Positions 47,650 through 60,143 of a DNA stretch of 64,000 nt are shown one piece after another. Source of the stretch: Magicicada septendecula. Lineage: Eukaryota > Arthropoda > Insecta > Hemiptera > Cicadidae. Location of the stretch: assembly GCA_034769895.1 (NCBI GenBank), contig CM068367.1, positions 348,627,111-348,691,110 of the forward strand, in the 5' to 3' direction. Numbering within the stretch: position 1 is the first letter of the stretch; every line of letters starts with the position of its first letter. The notes beneath the pieces were generated by a model, which worked only from the letters and a program-made list of their open reading frames with translations, did not search any database and was not told the origin of the DNA. The position numbers were made by a program, and so were the translations under genes.

Positions 47650-50600
47650 TCATGCCCTATGGCAAAACTTTAGCTTAGAAATATGAGTGGTTACTCTTTC
47701 AACATCCCCTCCGGGATCACCCAATTTCACTGTGACGGGCGACACAAACCGAAGAATGCGGTATGGTCCCGACCAACGATAACATAGTTTAGCGGCCCTC
47801 CTATTTATGGCTGAGCTGATCGGATGGCTCTGACAGTAGACCAAGTCGCCAATCTTAAATGGGTTCGGAATTCGCCCCTGATTGTAGCGACTACGAACGC
47901 GTTCGTGCGCACGAAGCAAATTCCTCCGGACCTCCCGCCATCTGTCCACAGTCGTGACCTCAGGATCGTTCGGCAGAAGATCATCAATGTGCCACAAATT
48001 GTCCAACGGCAAACTCGGCGAGAACCCAAACATGACTTCAAAGGGTACGGCCTTGTGACTCTCGTGTAGGGCCGTGTTAAATGCCAATTGCAACCACTTT
48101 AAATTTTGGTCCCAACAATCCTGTTGTTCAGCATGATAGGCGATAAGCGCTGAACGGAGATTCCGGTTAAATCTCTCCGCGTGGGACGGTTGAGGGTAGT
48201 ACGGGGAAGTGGTCACATGTTTGATGCCGTTAGCGAAACACATTCGCCGGAAATCTTTTGAAATGAACTGTGGTCCATTGTCAGAGACAATGGTGGACGG
48301 AAAACCGAAATGCTGAAAGACATGGGTCTGTAGCATAAGGATAGTTAAGCGAGTGTTTGCCTGTCGTAAGGGCAGTAGCCAGACAAACTTGGAAAAAGCA
48401 TCCACGCAAACAAGTAGGTAAGCATTACCTGACTTGCTACGAGGGAAAGGTCCCACGTAGTCTATGAATAACTTCTCCATGGGTTTGCTCGCCACATCAG
48501 ATGACAATAGACCCAATTTAGTGTTTTGAGCAGGCTTACTCAAGCCACAGAGATGACATGCTTTCACACGAGCCGCGATGTCCCTGTCCATGCCCTTCCA
48601 GATGAAATGCCTCCTAATACTGGAAATGGTCTTCGAAATTCCCTTATGGCCACCTATTGGGGAATCATGATAGTAGCTGAAGACCATTGGCACGAGCTTG
48701 CTAGGCAGCACAACCTTCGGGGCACGTCCTTTTCGTTCTCGGCAGCACAGGACGCCCTTGGACAGAAAATATGGTACCTGCACGTTACCCTCTTTTAGGT
48801 GTTGGATGATAGGACCCAACTCTTCATCATTTAACTGATGGGGCAACACATCAGTAAAAGCCAAAGGAAAATCCAGCAGAACGGAACAGGGTTGCTCAGA
48901 ATTGGCCTCGCTGGGTTGGGAGAACATACGTGACAAGGCGTCTGCAACAACATTTTGTGTTCCCCTGATGTGTTGCACTTTGAATTTAAAGGATGAGATC
49001 TTGACCACCCAACGCCCTATTTTACCCAGCTGCCGGGGATGAGCGAGAAGCCAGGAGAGAGCCTGATTATCGGTCTCCAACAGGAACTCAGCGTGTTCCA
49101 AGAAACGCCTGAACTTATCTAGAGCGTACACAACAGCAAGACACTCTAGTTCATACACTGAAGACTTCCTCTCTTGTTGGGTCAAGGTCCGGGATATAAA
49201 TGCCACCGGCTGCCTAGCACCATCGACTTCCTGGGACAGAACCGCCCCGAGCGCAACAGAACTCGCGTCCGTTTGCAAAATGAATTTTTTTGAAAAATCA
49301 GGCATCCTCAACACAGGGGGAGAGACAATCGCCTCCTTGAGGGTATCAAAGGCCCGCTGTTGCCTCTCTCCCCATACAAATTTGGTACCCTTTTTCCTGA
49401 GTTCGTTTAAAGGTACAGCAATCTCCGCGGCATTAGGGATAAATCTACGGTAAAAATTGACCATGCCAACAAATCTGGCAACACCTTTCGCATCCCTAGG
49501 GGGAGGAAAATCCCGGATGCCTTGTGTCCTCTCCGGGTCGACCGTCACACCCCCATATGAGACGAGATGCCCTAAAAACGAAATACTCCTTTGTGCAAAC
49601 TTTACCTTTTCTGGATTGATAGTGAGGCCAGCACTCCTCAATCGGCACATCACCTCTCTCAGGTGACCCAGATGCTCCTCGAACGTTTTACTGTAGACCA
49701 AGAGATCATCAAGATAATTAAAGATGAATTTAAATTTTACGTCATGGAAGACAGTGTCAAGTAGTCGCGTGAGGGTTTGAGCCCCCACTGCCAGACCCAT
49801 GGGTACCCTAGTATATTGATAAAGATTCCATGGCACACAGAATGCCGTATAAGGGCGGCTTTCCTTGACAGAGGAATCTGATGATAAGCGGCATTGAGGT
49901 CAAAGATGGTGAAGTACCTGGCCCCACTAAACCAATCGAACGCGGAATGTAAATCGGGAAGAGGGACTGAATCCACCTCAATATTAGCATTGAGTTTGCG
50001 ATAGTCAATTACCATACGCTGTTTACCTCCAGGCTTGGGCACCAGAAATGCTGGACTTGCATAACTTGAGTTGGAAGGTTCAATGACCCCTTGTTTAAGC
50101 AACTCTTGAACCTTCTCTCTTAGGACATCCATCTTTGGAGGGGCGAATTTGTATGGGTGTGAGCGGACTACGGCGGAGTCCGTTAAACGGATCTTATATT
50201 CCAAAAGATGTGTGAGCCCCAGGTTGGGAGTTAATACAGTGGGGAACTGCTCACACAAATGATCTAAAGCATGCCTCTGGGACGGGGTGAGATGGTCTCT
50301 TTCTGAATCGGGACACACAACCTCTTGGACACCTCCCTTAGCTCCCTGGTATCCAAGGAAAGGAATGACAACCTCCCGATTGAATTTAAAATAACAGTGG
50401 TGCGCTTGAAGATCTAAAACGAGACCACTCTTGGAGATGAAGTCGGCACCCACAATGCAGTCGACTCCCAGAGCCGGAGAAACCAAAAATCGCCACACCC
50501 ATGAAAAACACTCGATTTTAATACTCAGGGAAACCACCCGGGAGATGGGCAGAATTTCCCGCGATGCAGTCCAGCATACCACGGAAGACCGATCCGACCC

Positions 50601-50837
50601 TAATAGTAAGCCCTGTTGTTCAAGGTCCTCACATACTCTAGATGAAATTATGGATCGGGCTGATCCAGAGTCAACCAAGGCTCTGAGCTGACCCTTTTTC
50701 AACTCGACCAACAGGAAGGGGCATACTGAACTGTAGTTGGGGACAGTTCGCAGGACCTTGGAGCCGGATGACCCGGGATTAGCTATCCGCCTGGGGTTAA
50801 GTGAAACCGGAAGAGAACGGCCTAACGGGGAAGACAA
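47650..50837 (-). pseudogene. pol region of the young Gypsy fossil
   Basis: Domain order on the minus strand: protease-like (LRALVDSGSARSIISS near 50,665), reverse transcriptase (MVIDYRKLNANIE near 49,990; YLDDLLVYS near 49,705), RNase H (FILQTDASSVALGAVLSQE near 49,255; YELECLAVVYALDKFRRFL near 49,110), integrase zinc region (HHDSPIGGHKG..CHLCGLSK class) and core (FIDYVGPFPRS near 48,460, VSDNGPQF near 48,270, HAERFNRN near 48,175). The RT-RNase H-integrase order is Ty3/Gypsy. The protein ends in a chromodomain-free C-terminus (LGDPGGDVERVTTHISKLKF). Confidence 0.9.
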
Positions 50838-50845
50838 CTCCCGAC

Positions 50846-52159
50846 TTATCTTCCCCGAGAATTTACGTTTTTTGAAAGGTTACCTTTTCGGGAAGTCCCT
50901 TGACGCAGTCTAGCATCGTTACAATAGCGCGCGACGTGACCGGATCTATGACACCTAGAACAGAATAAGTCTTGTACTGCACAGCTCTGAACCGGCGCAG
51001 GCCTAGGACCCCAAGACCCGGGCTGCCCGACTAGTCGCTCGAAATTAGGGCGTTCTGAACGCCTCCTAGCCTCGCGGGCTCTAATATCGTCATTACCCTG
51101 TATAGTGGTCGACTCGGCGCACAGCCGGTCTAAATCAATAAAACTTTGGGGACGGGCAGCGAATGTCAAACGTGACCGTTCCTCCGGCGTCACGCCCTGC
51201 AAAATAGTATGAATGACATCAGACTCTGACAACCCCAGCCTCAGGATCCGGGCCGCGTCTTTAACACTGGAAATGAAATGAGCAAGGGACTCTCCGCTTG
51301 CTTGAACTCTATAGAAATGTTTGTGTCGTAACCGGTCATGTAACCTTCCCGGTACGAAAGCGTCCAGGACTTCCCGATGGAAATGGTCTATGCCACCACC
51401 ATCCCTAAGGGTACTTGTCACGCGCTCAGCCATAGATCCCCGACAATACGGGTAAATGAGCTCAAGCAAAGTCCGCTCCGACAGCCCAGGGAAATCGGCC
51501 AACTGAAAAAATACGCGCAAGAATCTCAAAAGCGCCTCAGGATCCAGACCATCGACAACTGGAAGACGCTGAATGACATCCGACAGTGGGTTAGGAAGCT
51601 TGTGATAGCTTGCGGTGGCCATATCGGAAAAGGCAGGAACATGCACAGGGGGTTCCACCCTGGCTGCCGTCTCAACAGAAGAAGAAGAAGAACCGGAATT
51701 CGGATCTACGTGGCGACGCTGGCCGAGAGAAAACTCCCGCAATGCCATCGCCACTTGCTCCCTAAGAGTGACAACATTTTTCTCTAATTCCGAGGTGGTA
51801 GCCTGTGATTCAGCATTCTGTAAACGGCATAGAACGTGTTGTAAACGTTGGCGCACCCTCTGTCTAGCCGTAGAGGTGGGTGCCGCCGACTGCAGGCCTT
51901 CGGCCAAATCGCGCAGTTCTACAAATTTTTCCGAGCACAGCTCCACCTCGGCGGTGACATCCGTAAGTAATACTCTCCCACTCGGTGCCTCACCGGAGGC
52001 AAGAGCCTCACGGAGTTGCTTCCTTAATGACACAACAGTCTCCTGCGGCTTCCGTCCCCGGAACCGGACCTCCCACTGGAGCTCATCTTTTACAAACAAA
52101 TCCACATTTACCGAAATGGACATGACCGCGCAATCCACACACACACCAAGTAAAAGCAA
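50846..52159 (-). CDS. gag of the young Gypsy fossil
   Basis: A 437-residue Gag. The N-terminal 150 residues are Glu/Gln/Arg-rich and helical. A capsid-like region follows (VDGLDPEALLRFLRVFFQLA near residue 205, LAHFISSVKDAARILRLGLS near 310), then a basic region and one CCHC zinc knuckle, CSRCHRSGHVARYC, near residue 410. This is the conventional Gypsy layout, in contrast to the Asn-rich Gag of the fossil at 28.7-30.9 kb. The start Met at 52,159 is the first in frame; a Met 12 codons further in is also possible. It reads open throughout. Confidence 0.88.
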   Translation of the reverse strand: MLLLGVCVDCAVMSISVNVDLFVKDELQWEVRFRGRKPQETVVSLRKQLREALASGEAPSGRVLLTDVTAEVELCSEKFVELRDLAEGLQSAAPTSTARQRVRQRLQHVLCRLQNAESQATTSELEKNVVTLREQVAMALREFSLGQRRHVDPNSGSSSSSVETAARVEPPVHVPAFSDMATASYHKLPNPLSDVIQRLPVVDGLDPEALLRFLRVFFQLADFPGLSERTLLELIYPYCRGSMAERVTSTLRDGGGIDHFHREVLDAFVPGRLHDRLRHKHFYRVQASGESLAHFISSVKDAARILRLGLSESDVIHTILQGVTPEERSRLTFAARPQSFIDLDRLCAESTTIQGNDDIRAREARRRSERPNFERLVGQPGSWGPRPAPVQSCAVQDLFCSRCHRSGHVARYCNDARLRQGTSRKGNLSKNVNSRGR

Positions 52160-52980
52160 GAATTAAAGAGAACGACAGGAAGAACTTGATCATACAAGTG
52201 GCTCCAGAATGCTCTAGCGATACGACGAGATGGGTGTCATAAAAGCAGAGAAACAGCCATGCAAAATGCCCAGAAGAGAACACAACACAAAACAACCAAA
52301 CTAGCTCACTAAATACAACACACAAAGTACACATAAAATTCGATATAATCGAAAATATAAAGTATCACATCCATGCCCTTGGTCGGACCATAACCGCATT
52401 CAAAATACGATACCGCAACGCAACGCCCTCAATAAACAATTACCATATAACTGGGATGCTACCAAACACGTTGTCTAATCCAAGAGACAAGTCATAATCA
52501 AACTCAACAAGTACCGACGGCCCTCATCATGTCCAGACTCCGTATGAGCTCCAGGGTATGTGCAAGTGCAACCAATCAGCACACATTCATTAAAAAAAAT
52601 TAATCACATTCTCATAACCCCTTTTCAAAATTCATCTCACACTCAACATCACAAAATAATCACTTAAACACTAACACATATTAAATTATTTTAAACTTCA
52701 TTAACCCCTTATTCATTTTATAAAATGTGCTCTTTTTTTCTGGTTGTTCATTCTGTTAATTTATTACACTACCATTAAGTTTTCTTACAACACTTGGATT
52801 CTAATCAAAAATAATTTGAAATAATTTGCAAGTCCTAACACCAGCTGACATGTCTGTAGCCACACTAAGTTTCATTTAAGAAAATAAATATAAGTCCCCA
52901 GATTCTAAAATTTCTCAAGTTCAACAGAGAAAATAAGGCAGAAATAATACCTACTATCCATCCAGAATCATAAAAACCAC
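52160..52980 (-). other. Leader between primer-binding site and gag
   Basis: Non-coding, AT-richer than gag. No repeats recognised. Confidence 0.6.
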
Positions 52981-52992
52981 GCTCTGCTACCA
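52981..52992 (-). promoter_or_regulatory. Primer-binding site
   Basis: Minus strand TGGTAGCAGAGC, two bases after the 5' LTR end TTACA. It starts with TGG, complementary to a tRNA CCA end. The tRNA was not identified. Confidence 0.65.
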
Positions 52993-52994
52993 TT

Positions 52995-53291
52995 TGTAAC
53001 CCCCCTTTTATTTTTCTAAGTTTTGTAATTTTTTTTTTTTGAATATTATTTAATTTTATTTTTATTGTTTTTTTTTTTAAGGGGAGAGACATCATATTTA
53101 GAACTACGTAAAAAACCTAGAGGAAGCAAAAGTGTGCAAGGCCCAAATACAATTACAGACATGTCCCCCCAGGTGAATGACAGGACTTGCAAATGAAAAA
53201 CTCTTAACCAACAAGCGTGTGCTTTATTCAACCTGCAAGATTTTACATACATAACAAGTTCGTAATTGTGTGAGCACACCATTAAAGGCAG

Positions 53292-53337
<46 letters not shown>

Positions 53338-55241
53338 TTCCATTAATTCATAATGTCACAAAGTAAGTGAATTGATATTACTAATTGCAAAAATTTCTGC
53401 CTGATTATGTATGAGTCAAAGTTAGTAATAATCTCATTCATAAAGCAATACTAATCCATCAGTGTTGTATAATATCAATTAGGCTAGCCTGTTGTCTCAG
53501 CAAGCACATTTATGGTTATTCTCCCTTTTTAAATCAGTTACATATTCCCCAAAAAAATATATATATATATAGTAAAATTACACACACGAACACATATACG
53601 ACATGAATAACAAAACATCCCTCATTTCAACACTAACCTCCACATAAACCGATTCCCACTACAGTAAATAAATGAAGCCTAATATGTATAGCTAGGTACA
53701 AATATAAATGACAACGTAAATGGAATATCTCAGCTCCTAAGCATAGATTTGCCAGTATATTCACAAGCATAGTTCACACCAGAGAATGTAAGTGACCGCC
53801 CCGAAACTCAACCAGCCAAACGAACCCTTAGCTTAATCATTAAGCGTTAAGTATGTGTGTGAAAGAAAATCGTTTCTCATCTACAGCATCAGACAACCCC
53901 AGCTACGTTATTAAAACTCAGCCATGACCAGATGACATGATAGCACGAGATAATTACCTCCCTAATGGTCTTAATTAGATGAAAGTTAGATCTTACAGTA
54001 AACTGCGGATGTGTGTGTATGTGTGTAACTTCTTACACATTATACAGTTATAAGATACTTCATTAGGTGTACTGTGGTAATGTTCACACATGCAATAACA
54101 TGATGATCACACATAATTGAACATGAGAGTTTGTGCTAGAGTATAGTGTTCAGAACTTCACGAGTGAGCTTCTGACGGCTTCTGTGCATTCACAAGTTGT
54201 AGAGAGAGAGAAATAGATAATCAGAATTTTCCCACCTGGATTGTCCGGTGTACTTAGTTCGTATAGGCGCGGATCAGTGATGTTACAGTCGTGTCACCAG
54301 TCCCTGATGCAGCTTAGCGTTGGAAAAAGTCCTTGGTGCAGCTTAGCATCGGAAAAGTCCTCGACTGACGGCATTGTGGCTATAGATCGTCTCTGCCATT
54401 AGGGGGGGACAGATGTTCGTCCACCCCTGACACCCATCTCGCCCTTGGTCGAGCACCTGGACATACAATAGGTTGTAGAGGGTGTCATAAAGAAAATCAC
54501 GCCACTTAGGCCGTCCACATTAAATACCAACACTAACTTTAAGCAGCAACAGCGCACACACACATCGCCACTAATTCAGATTAAACAGTATTAAGCTCGT
54601 CTAGCAATTACTTTCTTAATGTTTCCTTGAAATATTCAAATTGATTTGCTGTGTCTTTGGTAGTTATTAATTACATCAAAACAGCTGAGTGCAAGATACA
54701 TTAGCATATTCTCTATTGAAATCAACTTGACCCACGACTCTCACATTCATAATTTAATTAAATTTAATTTAATTTGATTTTGTAATAGCATTAATGCCCA
54801 GATTAAAAACTGCTCTATACGCACACACACACACAAGCATAACTCATAATGAAAGCTGAAACACAAAATATATTTGGGGTTAGAATATTTTCAGAACCCT
54901 CAGACTTGCACGTACCTGGAACAACACTTTATCTAGCCTATCATAGTGATAGGTTCGGAAGTCCTGGTTAGAAGTTCGCCGCCAGCCGAGACCAGATGAC
55001 AGGTTGGAGGATCAAACAGAAATGAGAGCGATACAACGTTTCGCTCCAGCCAAGTAACCTCCGAAAGCAGGAACGTACAGACACACAGCTGGCTGGCAGC
55101 GCCAGCTGTATTGCGTAGCAGCACAACCGTCTGTGTGTATAACCGACCGACAACAAACTATCGTAGCAGTGGCCGTGCGTGACGTCAGCGGCGCTCGTTT
55201 TTAAAATACTAATAATACGCTGCCGAAGCCAGTTCGGCACA
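52995..55241 (-). repeat. 5' LTR of the young Gypsy fossil
   Basis: Near-identical to 45,009-47,272. Differences include the (TA)n tracts (53,296-53,334 here) and T-run lengths. Confidence 0.93.
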
Positions 55242-55548
55242 AAAGGAAAAATAACAAAAATCTAAAATCTAATACATATTAAATAGCTGGTGTGTTTCAG
55301 AGCGTCTTAAGATTTTACATCTCGTTTTTTTCTTTTTAGTTTGTATACATTAGTTACATTTATTTTTTAGGAATAAAACTGATAGTAAGTTAAAATTTAT
55401 TAATAATTGTGGAATGTGTTGATACGTTTATTAGTTTGGACTCCAAATTGCAGGAGCTGATGGGAATGTGACTGCCTACATTGTCTTCATGTAAATAACA
55501 CCTGGAATGGCGGAGCTGTTCCATCATTAACACAACAATCTTGGAAGC
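55242..55548. other. Non-coding flank of the Gypsy fossil
   Basis: Begins with AAAG, the possible target duplication. Nothing else is recognised. Confidence 0.45.
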
Positions 55549-55649
55549 AAAACAACAAAATATGCAACAAGTAGTATGTCTTTAAACAACTCCAAGTAAA
55601 AACAACAAAATATGCAGCTAGTAGATATGTCTTTAAACAACTCCAAGTA
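55549..55649. repeat. Tandem duplication, two units of about 50 bp
   Basis: AAAACAACAAAATATGCA followed by a variable AGTAG part and TATGTCTTTAAACAACTCCA occurs twice back to back with 3-4 differences. Confidence 0.9.
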
Positions 55650-55825
55650 ATAGGATAAATAGAAACGATATGTATACTTGAGATAATGACAGATTTTTCA
55701 ATAGTTAAGAAATTATTGTGGTGTATTGATATATCTACTTTTATTGTTCATAACCATAATAAGTGGAAATCTGACTAAAGCAACTGTAGCGTCATTGTGT
55801 TTGCGATTTTATATTAATGTTCACA

Positions 55826-55892
55826 GTAGTAGGTATAGTAGTAATGGTAGTAGTAGTAATAGTAGTAGTAGTAGTAGCAGTAGTAGTAGTAA
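55826..55892. repeat. (AGT)n imperfect microsatellite
   Basis: Mostly AGT triplets with AAT, GGT and AGC interruptions. The Ser-rich frame is an artefact. Confidence 0.9.
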
Positions 55893-58800
55893 AAATGAAA
55901 TGCTATGCTAGATGTGTTATATGTGCAGAACATTAAACAAACTGACGTGACAAACTAGTGAGTGTAAATCCTTCGTATTTGTTTGAGGCATACGGAAAGT
56001 AATTACAGTTATTACACATCACTGTAAAATTATTTATACGAAAATGAATTAATTTTTATTGCTTTATCGTCATGACATCAATAGCAAATCGTATAAACAA
56101 ATAGCAATCGTTGAACAAAAGTTACATATTTGTTACTCAGTTTTATGGATTTTCCAACTTTAATCCGTACAAAGATTTTGTTTTCCTTTCTCTCCTTAAC
56201 GGTACCATCGATTGCAGTGCATATGTAAATTTATACCACTTATGTCTGTCTGCACATTTCTTGTTGAACTGTCAACTGCACATCTATGCTCTATTGGTCT
56301 CACTGTACGCATATACACTGGTTATATAACACTTTCCTTACTCAACATACAAACGTCCGCAGTTCTTACAGTAAGTGTTTTATTATTTTACACCTTCAGT
56401 AAAACAATAAAAGGAAAATCTGCAAACGGAACAGAGAAATCTCTAGTGGATTTAGTGGGATCGTAAAAATCACTTGTTTCAAACTGTCTTCTGTAAAGTA
56501 AATTCGTTTTTTGTCACACAATTAAGTTGATAAAATTGAATATACGACATATTCAGTATCCTTCACTGTGTAAAATTATTGCTTATCTAAGTGTTTTATT
56601 TTGACAGTAATCCATAAACCTTTACTGTTGCGTGCTAACCAAGTGAAATGAGTATGGGAACCTGGAAGACTCCCTCTATAGTGATGAGCTGGCAGAGCCA
56701 ACACCTATATGAAATTGCTACGCACGGAGTTAGCTAGGTAATAAAAACTACTTAACAACTTGTTGCACAATGCAAAACAATGCGAATTGTGAAACACAAT
56801 CCTTTATCAGGGTATTCTTAATCCTAATTCAAGAAGAATAAACAATATCTACATTTATACAGATTATCTACATTTATAGATTTAATAAAAAAATTGTTTG
56901 GAAATAATTAGAAGGAAAATGTTGCTTATTTCTTCTTTGTTATTTTATTGAAATAAACGCATTTCTTCAATGTTTCTATTTTTGGTAACAAAAGTATTAA
57001 ATAACGAACAAAATAAAAATATTAATAATTACAACATCCGGATTTTAATAGTCTACTAAATAAATATATAAAAAACATTCCGTACTTCCTATTCAATTTA
57101 ATCAATAAAAATCTATTTTTCGTAGCATTTTAAGAGTAGCATAGAAAAATCAACAATTTTTTTGAATATTCAGTTAGTTTGTGGCGTTTATTTAAGTACC
57201 AGTATTTTAACACATCCTTTAAGTCAGATTTGTTTTACTGACAGTCCTTGAGTTTCTTATTCTTCTCATTCATAACGAAACTTAATGTTAAGCGAAAACA
57301 ATAGAGAACTAAGATATTTAGATTTAATAAAACCCATAGGCATACGGCATACGTCTGTATATAGTCTGCATATAATTCATGAAACGGAGTCTTTTTAGGT
57401 TAAATGTGGCTTTAATGTTTACATCTCGTAGCTAGTTTGCAGTGATCTTTCCTTAAACTGCAGTAATCAAGTTACACGTACTGACGTTCACGTAAACATC
57501 AAGTAATTAGGTTAACGCGCACGCCGCTTGCAACGGTTGAGATACACTATGCCTTGCCTTGCTGTGTTGTTATTTAAGACGCTCTTTAGTAGATACACAC
57601 ACCTGTTCGTAACTGTAGTACAGTCTTCTGAACTAAATATGGTAAGCGAGTTACTCATATCAACATGTACGTATACGGATACTCAAGTGTACTTTCATTG
57701 CTAGCAGTGAGGTGTGAACTGTGAACTATACAGCCCGAATTGCGCAGTGAATCCGGATAGCAATCGGGGGTAGGGTGCGCCAGAAAAAAAAATAATGATA
57801 TTATTGAAAATATTCATTTGAAACAATAACACGTACAATTAAATGAAGTCCGACACGAAAATACGGCTATATTTGTTTATTAACCCCTCTGTTTTCGACA
57901 GAGATCAGTAAATACTGAACAGAGAGAAATAACCATACAGTGGCACATACTGTCAGTGTTTTAAATAAAATTAACTTGGAAGCAGAAAAGGAGTGAGTTT
58001 TGTGACTCCAGCTATATACACACAACAGGGTATGTTTACTTTCAGTTGAGTAGGTAATGGGATCGTTAGAATTACAAAAAGATAATCGACGGTTTTGTGT
58101 CTCTGAAATTAAGAAAGTTTACGTCTAAATAGTTGCTGATTTATAGGTGTGTACATTTCATAACTCCTTGTCACATCAAAATTCAATCAATTTTCAATTT
58201 TCGTCGATATTACCAACAACTTTATTTTAATTACTTCTAATGTTTTGTGTTAGTTAATCAGTTGTGTCGGTTTTGTGTCTCAGTTACAGTTGAAAATTTT
58301 AACAGCACTTTAAATGAAACATATTCTTTATAATCTGAATGTACCTACATTTGTTTTGTTTATAAAACATAATGTATTTTATATTTACTGTAAATTGCTC
58401 CTAATTTAATAACTGCATAATTTAATAATTTTTAAGGCTGCACACATAATTAAATAAGTTTTATATTTGCTGTAAACTGGTCCAAAAAACGACAAATTCA
58501 AAGTTTTCTCCGCCTGAAAAAATGTCTTTTTCACGCAGAAAAAACATCTCTTTCTTTTTAAACAGGAGAAACACTTGACTAACCAAATATGAGTATGGGT
58601 ACAAATTTTATTGTCTTGATTGATTAGCACGTAGTACAATGCAATTATGATATAGTCTACGTTAAATTTTATGTGAAAGACAGTAGTTATTAGACAAATA
58701 ACATCGTGCTGAGTGTTTTAACATTCAGTATATATAGTTTACAATTCTTTTCTTTCTACAAAAAAAAAAAATGGTTTAAGAGATTAAAACTATCAGACGA

Positions 58801-60059
58801 CCTTATCTGTCTGGTAATAAGTGTGAAAGCTTTGAATACAAATTACTGACCACACTGATTATTAATTTTGTCACGAACTCCAGCTTGGTGTTTCATTCAT
58901 TTCTAATTAAATCTGCAGTAATATTTCAGTTCTGCGTTCTGGAATTTTAATAAAATGCGTTCTTGTTCAATTGAATTTTTTAGTGAACAGACTTGAATTT
59001 ACACCTACGTTGTCATATCTACATCTGGCTAACTTCTGTTAGGAGATTGGTGATTGTATTAGAGTTGACTTTGAAAAGCTCTCCATTCAGTTTTGTAACC
59101 TAAAGTTAAGGTCATATTATGATCTCAATGGCCTACTTCATTATTAGTGGTAATGCGTATCAAATATAAGAGATGCGGTTTTCTATCATTATAGTATAGG
59201 CTAACATGTTTGTAGTTGGTAATAGTATTTACGACTTGAATACCATACGTTTTATATTGTTACCATATACAGTACATAAATTAAATTAAATATAATATTT
59301 TTACATGTACTGACGAATACTGGAATTTAGGATTAACTATAACTTATCTAGTAATCTGAACTATAGGGCTATGCGGTCGCTCATTGCCATAGTTGCAATA
59401 GTTGTGCGCGCGCGATACACGGCAGTGCTGCGTCAGTTCTCGTCCTGGCACTTGATACTCAACAGACTGTGATACAATAATTGTGATTGTATTTTGTCAC
59501 GTGGAATGTTAGTTCAACTACCTCTAAAATTAGTCTCAGTTAATTGTATCACAATTTCTCCGTTTGCGAATTTTCTTGTGTTTAAGTGCACGATACACTC
59601 AGTTACATCCATCTTGTTGTGTACAGAGAATTGTTAAAACGTTATGTAATGAGAACAGGCCTATATAGAATTTTTGTTCTCCTACTTATCACAATTATTT
59701 ATTACATTAGTACACTACGGATCCAATAAATCCTTTCGTGTTGAGTATGTTTTGATATTTTAGAAATTTCTCCAAAATCTGAACATGGTTGTCTATCTGC
59801 AGGATTTTACTCAACGTTAACCCAGCTCAAGATTTAGTACGCAGTTAAATAAATATTAAATACAGAGAAAACAAACAGAATGCAACAATACACTAATTTC
59901 TGAATCCAATCACAATTTTTCGATTACTTACTATTGTCTTACTTCCTCCATATCTCTAGAACAGTGATGATGCGTTGTGGTTGAACACCTATTCACATAA
60001 TATAAGAACTTATCAAGAGAGTTCTCGAAGCCTCTCTCACTCCAATTCCAGAACTTAAC
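55893..60059. other. Non-coding stretch
   Basis: AT-rich. On the minus strand near 56,750-56,830, CCTGATAAAGGATTGTGTTTCACAATTCGC followed by ...AAGTAGTTTTTATTAC loosely resembles a Penelope-type tail, but the GAAAC element is absent. GC-richer patches at 57,510-57,560, 57,720-57,790 and 59,400-59,460 have no recognised function. No genes are supported. Confidence 0.4.
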
Positions 60060-60143
60060 CTACCAGAGGTGCTCTGTTAAGCCGAGTAACCCAGTGGAAG
60101 GTTGGGTAACCAATCCCAGCGGGGAAGTGGGTCGGCGAGCTAA

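Larger units (their letters stand above)
45009..55241 (-). mobile_element. Ty3/Gypsy LTR retrotransposon fossil, young
   Basis: A 10.2-kb element read on the minus strand: 5' LTR (52,995-55,241), primer-binding site, gag, pol, polypurine tract, 3' LTR (45,009-47,272). The two LTRs differ at only about eight substitutions in 2.25 kb plus length changes in homopolymers and (TA)n, so it is young. AAAG flanks both sides (45,005-45,008 and 55,242-55,245), a plausible 4-bp target duplication. It looks nearly whole, with about one break in pol. Coding GC content is visibly higher than its surroundings. No envelope gene. Confidence 0.93.

Noticed and set aside
56640-56830. Penelope-like tail or SINE near 56.7 kb
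   Set aside because: CTGATAA…hairpin is present but GAAAC and coding remnants are missing, so it was only noted in the region description.
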